13,809 nt of DNA from JAIRTY01 sp050257395 (GCA_050257395.1 JBLMWU010000181.1:1-13809), one strand, 5' to 3'; shown: positions 1-5,852, counted from the stretch's first letter. Translations and numbers: made by a program. The notes: generated from the sequence alone by a model not told the origin.

Positions 1-60
1 CTCGGTCGGGCTGGGGGTACCGGCGGACGGGCGCGGGTATGGGTCGCCGTGAGCGCCGCA

Positions 61-80
61 GTTGGGACTTTGGCCTCTGC
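61..80 (+). promoter_or_regulatory. DosR/DevR-like binding site upstream of the hydrogenase operon
   Basis: The stretch reads GTTGGGACTTTGGCCTCTGC. Its left half matches the hypoxia regulator DosR/DevR box (TTSGGGACTWWAGTCCCSAA) very well over GGGACTTT; the right half is degenerate (GGCCTC instead of GTCCC). It lies about 115 nt before the hydB start, in a non-coding leader (roughly 53-194) that also contains a possible hairpin with arms at 77-85 and 96-103. DosR control of a group 3b hydrogenase is known in Mycobacterium smegmatis, so the context fits. No convincing -35/-10 pair is visible downstream; CAGACT at 101-106 is only a weak -10 candidate. The site was recognised by eye and is an inference. 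Confidence 0.42.
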
Positions 81-194
81 CGGGGCAGGGCGGCTCCCCG
101 CAGACTGGCCGAGCGGAGGGCCGGCCCGGGCGGCACCGGGTGAGCCGGCCGCCGCGTGCTGCGGGCGCCACCTGGCCGCCGGGGAGGAACGGTG

Positions 195-1343
195 ATGGGG
201 GACCACGGGCCGGCGGTACTCGACGTTCCGGGGCTGGAAGCGCTGATCAGCGCCTTGCGCGGGCAGGGGTACACGGTCATCGGCCCGGTCGTGCGGGGCA
301 GCGCGATCGTCCTGGACGAGCTCTCGTCCGCCAGCGAGCTGCCGCGCGGGTACACCGATGAGCAGGACGCGGCCCGCTACCGGCTGCGTGAGCGGGGCGA
401 CGGGGCGCTGTTCGGGTTCGCGGCCACCGCGCAGTCCTGGAAGTCGGTCCTGTTCCCGCCCCGCGAGCTGATAGGCACGGGTGAACGGGCTGACGCGGAG
501 TTCACCGCCGCACCGGACGGGGGCCGCGGGCCGTACGCGCTGCTGGGTGTCCGCTCGTGCGACCTGCACGCGATCGGGATCCACGACCGGGTGCTGCTGG
601 GCCGCGCGGTCGCCGATCCCGCCTACGCCGGCCGCCGCCGGGACGCCTTCATCGTCGCGGTCGCCTGCTCGCATCCGGGCGGCACCTGTTTCTGCGTGTC
701 CATGGGCACCGGCCCCGCGCCGCAGCAGGGTTTCGACCTTTCCCTCACCGAGCTGCTGGACGGGTCCGGGCACCGGTTCGTGGTCACGGCCGGCAGCGAG
801 CGGGGCGCGGACCTGCTGGCGCAGCTGCCCGCGGCCCCCGCCGGGCCCGCCGACATCGCGGCCGCCGACGGGGTGACCGCGGACGCGGCCGCCCGGATGG
901 GCCGCCAGCTCGACACCGACGGCATCAAGGAGCTGCTGTACGGGAGCGTGGAGCACCCGCGCTGGGACGACGTCGCCGCCCGCTGCCTGTCCTGCACCAA
1001 CTGCACACTGGTGTGCCCGACCTGTTTCTGCGTGTCGGTCGAGGACGTCACCGACCTGACCGCCCGCACCGATGAGCGCTGGCGGGTCTGGGACTCCTGC
1101 TTCACCAGCGAGCACTCGCACCTGCCAGCGGGCAGCGTGCGGGCGTCCACCCGGTCGCGCTACCGGCAGTGGCTGACCCACAAGCTGGCGTCCTGGATCG
1201 ACCAGTTCGGGACCTCGGGCTGCGTCGGCTGCGGGCGCTGCATCACCTGGTGCCCCGCGGCCATCGACATCACCGAGGAAGCCGCCGCCCTGCGCGCGCC
1301 CGTCCCGGCGGCCGGCCCTGAGCGCCCCGAGGAGACACCATGA
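195..1343 (+). CDS. hydB: Group 3b [NiFe] hydrogenase beta subunit, Fe-S electron-transfer protein
   Basis: A 382-residue cytoplasmic iron-sulfur protein that passes electrons between the hydrogenase module and the flavin-containing gamma subunit. The C-terminal third has two ferredoxin-type [4Fe-4S] motifs: C264/C267/C270/C274 followed by Pro, then C343/C346/C349/C353 followed by Pro. Extra cysteines (C277, C279) follow the first motif. The N-terminal ~240 residues match the 'sulfhydrogenase beta / 4Fe-4S dicluster' family, with the RSCDLHAI and CFCVSMG segments typical of it. ATG at 195 was chosen because GGGGAGG (181-187) lies 7 nt upstream; the GTG at 192 and the ATG at 156 fit less well. 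The stop overlaps the next start as ATGA. It is the first gene of the operon. The family call is firm; the choice of NADP over NAD is inferred from the group 3b assignment. Confidence 0.9.
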   Translation: MGDHGPAVLDVPGLEALISALRGQGYTVIGPVVRGSAIVLDELSSASELPRGYTDEQDAARYRLRERGDGALFGFAATAQSWKSVLFPPRELIGTGERADAEFTAAPDGGRGPYALLGVRSCDLHAIGIHDRVLLGRAVADPAYAGRRRDAFIVAVACSHPGGTCFCVSMGTGPAPQQGFDLSLTELLDGSGHRFVVTAGSERGADLLAQLPAAPAGPADIAAADGVTADAAARMGRQLDTDGIKELLYGSVEHPRWDDVAARCLSCTNCTLVCPTCFCVSVEDVTDLTARTDERWRVWDSCFTSEHSHLPAGSVRASTRSRYRQWLTHKLASWIDQFGTSGCVGCGRCITWCPAAIDITEEAAALRAPVPAAGPERPEETP

Positions 1344-1849
1344 GCACCCGGTCCATCGCCGACTACCTGGCCAGCCACCCGTTCTTCTCCGGGCTGGACG
1401 ACGCCGCCATCGCGGAGCTGGCGGGCTGCGCGCGCAACGAGCACGTCCGGGCGGGTGAGTACCTGTTCCGGGCCGGCGGGACCGCCGGGCACTTCTACGT
1501 GATCACCCGCGGCAGGATCGGGCTGGAGCTGCACAGCCCGGGCGGCGGGGCGCACACGCTGGACTCGGCCGGGGAGGGCGAGGTGCTGGACTGGCCCTGG
1601 CTGATCCCGCCCTACCAGTGGTTCTTCGACGGCCGGGCGGCCGAGCCGACCAGCGTGGTCAGCCTCGACTCGGAGTGCCTGCGCCGCAAGTGCGAGAGCG
1701 ACCCGCGGCTCGGCTACGAGCTGATCCAGCGGGTCGCGCAGGTGATGTCGCACCGCCTGCAGGCGACCCGGGTCCGGCTGCTGGACCTCTACGGCCCCCC
1801 GCACACCCGCCCGGTGACTACTGCCGCGAGTGCTCAGGATGCGCCATGA
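1340..1849 (+). CDS. Stand-alone cyclic-nucleotide-binding-fold protein in the hydrogenase operon
   Basis: A 169-residue protein made of one CNB (cNMP-binding, CRP-like) beta-roll, about residues 8-125, and a C-terminal helix (about 125-155, QRVAQVMSHRLQATRVRLLD). There is no helix-turn-helix, so it is not a CRP/FNR transcription factor, and no membrane segment. The start FFSGLDDAAIAELAG and the GxxAGHFYVITRGRI turn are typical of the fold. The phosphate-binding cassette is unusual: after GEVLDW comes WLIPPYQWFFDGRAAEPTSV, a Trp/Pro-rich loop in place of the usual GE-(A/L)-RAAT form. Cyclic nucleotide binding is therefore doubtful. It is coupled to hydB by ATGA. Genes of this kind recur in actinobacterial group 3b hydrogenase operons, which suggests a regulatory or structural role with the enzyme. 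The actual ligand and function are unknown. Confidence 0.82.
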   Translation: MSTRSIADYLASHPFFSGLDDAAIAELAGCARNEHVRAGEYLFRAGGTAGHFYVITRGRIGLELHSPGGGAHTLDSAGEGEVLDWPWLIPPYQWFFDGRAAEPTSVVSLDSECLRRKCESDPRLGYELIQRVAQVMSHRLQATRVRLLDLYGPPHTRPVTTAASAQDAP

Positions 1850-1859
1850 GCGAGCCGAA

Positions 1860-1941
1860 GGGCCGCGCCGCCGTCTGGACTGACGAGCGAGGCGGCGAAG
1901 GAGCCGGAGCGAGGAGGGAAGACGGCGGGCTCCAGCGGCCC
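1860..1941 (+). promoter_or_regulatory. Nested inverted repeat in the leader between the CNB gene and hydG
   Basis: GGGCCGC (1860-1866) and CCGCCGTCT (1868-1876) are mirrored by AGACGGCGG (1920-1928) and GCGGCCC (1935-1941). They form a 9-bp inner and a 7-bp outer stem separated by a 1x6 internal loop. The 43-nt apical loop is purine-rich and repeats GAGCGAGG. The outer arm ends at 1941 and the hydG Shine-Dalgarno GGAGG begins at 1942. This could set translation or mRNA stability of the downstream genes, or be a dispersed intergenic repeat. The pairing is seen in the sequence; the function is inferred. Confidence 0.5.
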
Positions 1942-1953
1942 GGAGGCGAGCGA

Positions 1954-2793
1954 ATGCTGGAAAACAGCGCCCATCCCCTGCTGCCGCACCCGTACCGGGT
2001 GGTGTCCAGCTACCGGCACACCCACGACACGGTCACCCTGGTGCTCGAACCGGCCGGCGGCGAGCCGCTGGCCTTCGAGTCCGGGCAGTTCACGATGCTC
2101 GGCGCGTTCGGCAAGGGCGAGGCGCCGATCTCGGTGAGCGGGGACCCGGCCGACCCCACCCGGCTGGAGCACACCGTCCGGGACGTGGGCGGGGTGACTC
2201 ACACCCTGGCCGGCGCGAAGCCCGGGGAGGTGCTGACCGTGCGGGGCCCGTACGGGCGTCCCTGGCGCCCCCGGGACGCGGCGGGCGGGGACCTGGTCAT
2301 CGTGGCGGGCGGGATCGGGCTCGCGCCGCTGCGCTCGGCGATCCTGGAGGTACTGGCGAGACGGCCGGACTTCGGCCAGGTCACGCTGCTGTACGGAGCC
2401 CGGGAGCCGGCCGAGCAGGTCTTCACCGCCGACCTCGCCGCCTGGGGGGCGGACCCGGGCGCGCTGGCGGTCGCGGTCACGGTGGACCGGGCCGGCCCGG
2501 GCTGGACCGGCCGGGTCGGCCTGGTGACCAGGCTCATCCCGGCGGCCCGGTTCAACCCGGCGCGGACGCTGGCGCTGGTGTGCGGCCCGGAGGTGATGAT
2601 GCGCTTCGTGGCGGCGGGCCTGATGGACGCGGGCGTGCCCGCCAGCCGGATCCGGGTCTCGCTGGAGCGGAACATGGAATGCGGGGTCGGGCTGTGCGGG
2701 CACTGCCAGCTCCGGGAGTACTTCATCTGCACCGACGGCCCGGTGTTCAGCTACGACCAGGTGGCCGGGCTGATGGCCATCAGGGAGTACTGA
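1954..2793 (+). CDS. hydG: Group 3b [NiFe] hydrogenase gamma subunit, FAD/NAD(P)-binding oxidoreductase
   Basis: A 279-residue diaphorase subunit of the ferredoxin-NADP reductase / PyrK type that exchanges electrons between NAD(P)(H) and the Fe-S chain. In order: an FAD-binding beta-barrel (about 8-105) with FESGQFTML and GEAPISVS; an NAD(P)-binding Rossmann domain with VAGGIGLAPLR (about 117-127) and a late CGPEVMMRF; a C-terminal [2Fe-2S] site with C243, C248, C251 and C259 (ECGVGLCGHC...C). ATG 1954 is preferred because GGAGG at 1942-1946 is 7 nt away and it gives the usual length. The ATG at 1846, overlapping the previous stop as ATGA, would add 36 low-complexity Gly/Arg/Glu residues. The gap to hydD is a single base (TGA-G-ATG). 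The family call is firm; the start is likely. Confidence 0.9.
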   Translation: MLENSAHPLLPHPYRVVSSYRHTHDTVTLVLEPAGGEPLAFESGQFTMLGAFGKGEAPISVSGDPADPTRLEHTVRDVGGVTHTLAGAKPGEVLTVRGPYGRPWRPRDAAGGDLVIVAGGIGLAPLRSAILEVLARRPDFGQVTLLYGAREPAEQVFTADLAAWGADPGALAVAVTVDRAGPGWTGRVGLVTRLIPAARFNPARTLALVCGPEVMMRFVAAGLMDAGVPASRIRVSLERNMECGVGLCGHCQLREYFICTDGPVFSYDQVAGLMAIREY

Positions 2794-2794
2794 G

Positions 2795-3604
2795 ATGACG
2801 GCCCGGGAGCCGGCGGCGCCGCGCGCGAAGCTGGCGGTGTGGAAGTTCGCCTCCTGTGACGGCTGCCAGCTCACGCTGCTCAACTGCGAGGACGAGCTGC
2901 TGGCGGTGGCCGGCGAGGTGGAGATCGCCTACTTCCCGGAAGCCACCCGGGGCATGGTGGCGGGCCCCTACGACCTGTCGCTGGTCGAGGGCTCGGTCAC
3001 CACCGCCGCCGACGCGGAGCGGATCCAGCAGGTCCGCCAGGCGTCCCGGCGGCTGGTCACCATCGGGGCCTGCGCCACCGCGGGCGGCATCCAGGCGCTG
3101 CGCAACTTCGCCGACGTGACCGAGTTCACCCAGGCGGTGTACGCGCACCCGGACTACATCTCCACGCTGGCGACCTCCACGCCCATCTCGGCACACGTGC
3201 CGGTGGACTTCGAGCTGCACGGCTGCCCGATCGATCAGGGCCAGCTGGTGGAGGTGCTGGCGGCCTTCATCCAGGACCGCAAGCCGCACGTTCCCGGGCA
3301 CAGCGTGTGCGTGGAGTGCAAGCGGCGCGGCACCGTCTGCGTGATGGTGGCCGACGGCACCCCCTGCCTGGGCCCGGTCACCCACGCCGGCTGCGGCGCG
3401 CTGTGCCCGGCCTACGGCCGGGGCTGCTACGGCTGCTTCGGGCCGCAGGACCTGACGAACACGGCCTGGCTGGCCCGCCGGTTCGCCGAGCTCGGCGCGG
3501 GTGAGCGGGACGTCCACCGGGTGTACCGGACATTCAACGCCGCCAGCGAGGCCTTCCTGGCCGAGAGCGAGCGCCACCCGGCGGACGGAGGGGCCCGGGC
3601 ATGA
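2795..3604 (+). CDS. hydD: Group 3b [NiFe] hydrogenase small subunit, Fe-S relay
   Basis: A 269-residue small (delta) subunit carrying the Fe-S relay that takes electrons from the Ni-Fe site. Cys21 and Cys24 (SCDGC), Cys93 (GACAT) and Cys144 (HGCPI) are the standard ligands of the proximal [4Fe-4S] cluster. The C-terminal third (about residues 165-215) is packed with cysteines, in VCVECKRRGTVC and then a GC-GALCP...GC-GC segment, as expected for further medial and distal clusters. There is no Tat signal peptide and no C-terminal membrane anchor, which separates it from membrane-bound uptake enzymes and fits a soluble group 3b enzyme. It starts one base after hydG and its stop overlaps hydA as ATGA, implying coupled translation of the two core subunits. 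Confidence 0.93.
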   Translation: MTAREPAAPRAKLAVWKFASCDGCQLTLLNCEDELLAVAGEVEIAYFPEATRGMVAGPYDLSLVEGSVTTAADAERIQQVRQASRRLVTIGACATAGGIQALRNFADVTEFTQAVYAHPDYISTLATSTPISAHVPVDFELHGCPIDQGQLVEVLAAFIQDRKPHVPGHSVCVECKRRGTVCVMVADGTPCLGPVTHAGCGALCPAYGRGCYGCFGPQDLTNTAWLARRFAELGAGERDVHRVYRTFNAASEAFLAESERHPADGGARA

Positions 3605-4935
3605 CGGACGACGGCAGCCGCACCCTGCACGTGGGGGTGCTGGCACGGGTCGAGGGCGAGGCCGCCATGCACGTGCGGGTGGAGAGCGGCCAGGTCACGG
3701 ACGTGGAGCTGCGCATCTTCGAGCCGCCCCGGTTCTTCGAGGCGCTGCTGCGCGGCCGGGCGTGGACGGAGCCGCCGGACATCACCGCCCGCATCTGCGG
3801 GATCTGCCCGGTCGCCTACCAGATGAGCTCGTGCCAGGCGATCGAGGACGCCTGCGGGGTCACGGTCCCGGCGGAGCTGCAGCGGCTGCGGCGGCTGCTG
3901 TACTGCGGCGAGTGGATCGAAAGCCACGCCCTGCACGTCTACCTGCTGCACGCGCCGGACTTCCTGGGCTATGAGAGCGCCATCGACATGGCCCGCGACC
4001 ACCGGGCCGTGGTCGAGCGCGGGCTGCGGCTCAAGAAGGCCGGCAACACGGTCATGACGGTCATCGGCGGCCGGGCCGTCCATCCCATCAACGTGCGGGT
4101 GGGCGGCTTCCACCGGCTGCCGGACCGCGGCGAGCTGAACCGGCTGCGGGAGGTCCTCACCGCGGCCCGGCAGGACGCGCTGGACACCGTCGAGCTGGTG
4201 GCCTCGTTCAGCTTCCCGGACCTGGAGCACGACTGCGTCTATCTCTCGCTGCGCGCCGGGGCCGGCCCGGCCGGGGACGGGGCGCCCGGCACGGCCGGCG
4301 GGTACCCGATCGAGGCCGGGTCCATCGTCACCAGCTCCGGGCTGGAGTTCGGCGCCGGGCAGTTCGGGGAGTACGTGACCGAGGAGCACGTGCCGTGGTC
4401 CAACGCCCTGCACGCCCGGCTCCGGGACGCGGGCCCGTACCTGGTGGGCCCGCTGGCCCGCTACTCGCTCAACTCGGCCGCCCTGTCACCGCTGGCCCAG
4501 GAGGCGGCCCGGGCCGCCGGGCTGGGCGCGACCTGCCGCAACCCGTTCCGCTCCATCATCGTCCGCGCGGTCGAGCTGGTGTACGCCTGCGACGAGGCGC
4601 TGCGCATCATCGCGGAATGGGACGGGGCACCGGCACCGGCGGTGGCCGTGCCTGCTCGCCCGGGCACCGGCTGCGGGGTCACTGAGGCGCCCCGCGGGCT
4701 GCTGTACCACCGGTACGAGCTGGCCGGGGACGGGACCATCCTGGCGGCCCGGATCGTCCCGCCGACCTCCCAGAACCAGCCGAGCATCGAACAGGACCTG
4801 CGGGCGTTCGTGCAGCCCCGGCTCAGCCTGCCCACCGCCGAGCTGACCCGCCAGTGCGAGCAGGCGATCCGCAACTACGACCCCTGCATCTCCTGCGCCA
4901 CCCACTTCCTCGACCTGACGGTTGAGCACACGTGA
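3601..4935 (+). CDS. hydA: Group 3b [NiFe] hydrogenase large catalytic subunit
   Basis: A 444-residue catalytic subunit holding the Ni-Fe(CN)2CO centre that reversibly converts H2 to protons and electrons. Both nickel-ligand pairs are present: the L1 motif RICGIC at 64-69 (C66, C69) and the L2 motif DPCISCATH at 427-435 (C429, C432). In L1 the usual CxxxH histidine position is Tyr73 (PVAYQMSSC), followed by an extra Cys78. Nine residues (FLDLTVEHT) follow His435; this is the tail normally removed by a dedicated endopeptidase after nickel loading, and that protease is encoded next. A Gly/Ala/Pro-rich insert (about residues 219-236) interrupts the middle. The length and lack of export signals fit a soluble group 3 enzyme. 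Group 3b is inferred from the partner subunits rather than a tree. hypABCDEF are not in the window. Confidence 0.93.
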   Translation: MTDDGSRTLHVGVLARVEGEAAMHVRVESGQVTDVELRIFEPPRFFEALLRGRAWTEPPDITARICGICPVAYQMSSCQAIEDACGVTVPAELQRLRRLLYCGEWIESHALHVYLLHAPDFLGYESAIDMARDHRAVVERGLRLKKAGNTVMTVIGGRAVHPINVRVGGFHRLPDRGELNRLREVLTAARQDALDTVELVASFSFPDLEHDCVYLSLRAGAGPAGDGAPGTAGGYPIEAGSIVTSSGLEFGAGQFGEYVTEEHVPWSNALHARLRDAGPYLVGPLARYSLNSAALSPLAQEAARAAGLGATCRNPFRSIIVRAVELVYACDEALRIIAEWDGAPAPAVAVPARPGTGCGVTEAPRGLLYHRYELAGDGTILAARIVPPTSQNQPSIEQDLRAFVQPRLSLPTAELTRQCEQAIRNYDPCISCATHFLDLTVEHT

Positions 4936-5405
4936 CCGCTGCGGGCGTGCTGGTGGTGGGGCTGGGGCAGCGGGACAGGGGGGACGACGCGGCAGGGCCG
5001 GCGGTCGCCGCCCGGGTCGGCGCCCTGGGCCTGCCCGGCGTGCGGGTGATCGAGCAGGAGGACCCGGCCGGGCTGCTGGACGCCTGGGCCGGCGCCGGGC
5101 TGGTGGTGGTCGCGGACGCGGTCCGGTCCGGCCGGCCGCCGGGCACGGTGCACGTGCTGCACGCGGCGCACGGACCGCTGCCCGCCTGGGTCGGGGTGGG
5201 CGGCACGCACGCCTTCGGCCTGGCCGAGGCGGTGGAACTGGCGCGCGCCCTGGACCGCCTGCCCCCGGAACTGGTCATCGTGGGAATCGAGGCGGAGCAG
5301 TTCGGGCTCGGCGAGCCGGTGTCCCCGGCAGTGGCCGGAGCGCTGGACACGGCGGCCACCACCGTCGCCACCATCGCCCGCACGGCCCATCCGCAGGGTA
5401 GCTAA
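4932..5405 (+). CDS. [NiFe] hydrogenase maturation protease (HyaD/HybD/HycI family)
   Basis: A 157-residue endopeptidase expected to cut HydA after the His of DPCxxCxxH once nickel is inserted. It begins with the family's beta-strand and loop VVGLGQRDRGDDAAGP (8-23). The nickel-sensing acidic residue of the loop is probably Asp18 or Asp19, where HybD has Glu16. Asp62 (VVADAV) and His93 (GTHAFGL) fall at exactly the numbering of the known nickel-binding residues of E. coli HybD. The start is GTG at 4932, overlapping the hydA stop as GTGA; an ATG is not available in this frame. It closes the hydrogenase operon, with TAA at 5403-5405. The family is firm, and HydA as substrate is a strong inference from adjacency and from the uncut HydA tail. 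Confidence 0.92.
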   Translation: MTAAGVLVVGLGQRDRGDDAAGPAVAARVGALGLPGVRVIEQEDPAGLLDAWAGAGLVVVADAVRSGRPPGTVHVLHAAHGPLPAWVGVGGTHAFGLAEAVELARALDRLPPELVIVGIEAEQFGLGEPVSPAVAGALDTAATTVATIARTAHPQGS

Positions 5406-5424
5406 TTAGCCACACAACGTTTAC

Positions 5425-5443
5425 CCCCGGCCGCTGACCGGGG
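5425..5443 (+). terminator. Weak terminator-like hairpin after the hydrogenase operon
   Basis: CCCCGG (5425-5430) pairs with CCGGGG (5438-5443) around a 7-nt loop, 20 nt after the protease stop codon. There is no T-tract, as is common for actinobacterial terminators. The stem is short, so termination here is only suggested. Confidence 0.35.
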
Positions 5444-5634
5444 CAGCCTCGATGTGTCACAGGTAACAAATTGGAAAGAATCCCGCCCATGCCACCCAGC
5501 CAGCGCCGCTGCCCGGGCCCGAACCGGGCGGGTTTCCCCCCGCAATCCGGGAAAACCCGGGCAACTCACGGGCCAGACCCCGCACCCCCGTCCCAGCCGA
5601 GCAATTCAAGCTCAACCGGCGCACCGTTGGGGGT

Positions 5635-5654
5635 CCGGGGGCTCGGGCCCCCGG
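5635..5654 (-). terminator. Second GC-rich hairpin downstream of tRNA-Leu
   Basis: CCGGGGGC (5635-5642) pairs with GCCCCCGG (5647-5654) around a 4-nt loop. Read on the - strand it lies about 67 nt beyond the tRNA 3' end and could back up the stronger hairpin at 5679-5700. It has no T-tract. It might also stop + strand readthrough from the hydrogenase operon, since the stem is symmetrical. Confidence 0.4.
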
Positions 5655-5678
5655 GAAGAATCGCGGCCCTTCAGCGCA

Positions 5679-5700
5679 GATGGCCCCCGAAGGGGCCATC
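5679..5700 (-). terminator. Tetraloop hairpin terminator of tRNA-Leu
   Basis: A perfect 9-bp stem, GATGGCCCC/GGGGCCATC, with a 4-nt loop. On the - strand, the direction of the tRNA, the loop is TTCG closed by C-G, the exceptionally stable UUCG tetraloop. It begins 21 nt after the mature tRNA 3' end. No T-tract follows, which is common in high-GC actinobacteria. On the + strand the loop is CGAA, so it favours the tRNA direction. Confidence 0.65.
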
Positions 5701-5720
5701 CAGCATGCAGGGCCAGCTCG

Positions 5721-5803
5721 TGGGCGAGGAGGGATTTGAACCCTCACGTCCTCGCGGACACACGGACCTGAACCGTGCGCGTCTGCCGTTCCGCCACCCG
5801 CCC
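5721..5803 (-). tRNA. leuT: tRNA-Leu (anticodon CAG)
   Basis: Read on the - strand, an 83-nt cloverleaf. The acceptor stem is GGGCGGG/CTCGCCC with one G-U pair and discriminator A. The D stem is GCG/CGC with the AACGGCAGA loop, and the anticodon stem is CACGG/CCGTG with loop TTCAGGT, giving CAG. The long class II variable arm (GTCC-GCGA-GGAC) is diagnostic for Leu, and the T arm is GAGGG-TTCAAAT-CCCTC. The CCA end is not encoded (the bases after the discriminator are CGA). It sits divergent to fhaA, as leuT does in M. tuberculosis, and its 3' end faces the hydrogenase cluster. Confidence 0.97.
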
Positions 5804-5816
5804 GAGGCAACGAGAC

Positions 5817-5845
5817 AGGTTAGCACGTCCGCGAGCAAACCCTAA
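5817..5845 (-). promoter_or_regulatory. Putative promoter of tRNA-Leu
   Basis: On the - strand, TAACCT (5822-5817) fits the actinobacterial -10 TANNNT and stands 13 nt before the tRNA 5' end. TTAGGG (5845-5840) is 17 nt upstream of it but matches the -35 poorly. The two elements sit within a 6-bp inverted repeat, GGTTAG (5818-5823) and CTAACC (5842-5847). The position fits; the match is weak. Confidence 0.35.
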
Positions 5846-5852
5846 CCGCCGA

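Larger units (their letters stand above)
5406..5720. other. Structured non-coding gap between convergent hydrogenase operon and tRNA-Leu
   Basis: These 315 bases separate the hydrogenase operon (+) from the tRNA (-). I see no gene: open frames crossing it have no start signal and ordinary background codon use. It contains an AT-rich patch at about 5453-5480 with the near-palindrome TGTGTCACA (5453-5461) followed by GGTAACAAATTGG. A run of small GC-rich hairpins follows: GCCCGG/CCGGGC at 5511-5529, and CCGGG-AAAA-CCCGG at 5547-5560. The terminator-like hairpins listed separately also lie here. Nothing suggests a mobile element inside the gap. Confidence 0.6.

Noticed and set aside
2..52. A + frame ending in TGA at 50-52 with GC-rich third positions (…ADGRGYGSP), possibly the tail of an upstream gene.
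   Set aside because: Only 16 codons are visible, with no recognisable motif. It is plausible but cannot be supported as a feature.
1..195. A + frame open from the left edge to TGA at 193-195, overlapping the hydB ATG.
   Set aside because: Third-position GC is near background and clearly lower than in the true genes here; the translation is low-complexity Gly/Ala/Arg.
1834..2883. Long - strand open frame across hydG.
   Set aside because: It lies opposite a well-supported gene with intact motifs; long antisense frames are expected in high-GC DNA and this one has no domain.
5401..5410. Perfect 10-bp palindrome GCTAATTAGC at the protease stop codon.
   Set aside because: It overlaps the stop, has no loop or flanking stem, and is most simply chance.
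5454..5845. Open frames on both strands through the hydrogenase-tRNA gap.
   Set aside because: They run through the tRNA and its hairpins, lack ribosome-binding sites and encode low-complexity Arg/Pro/Gly sequence.
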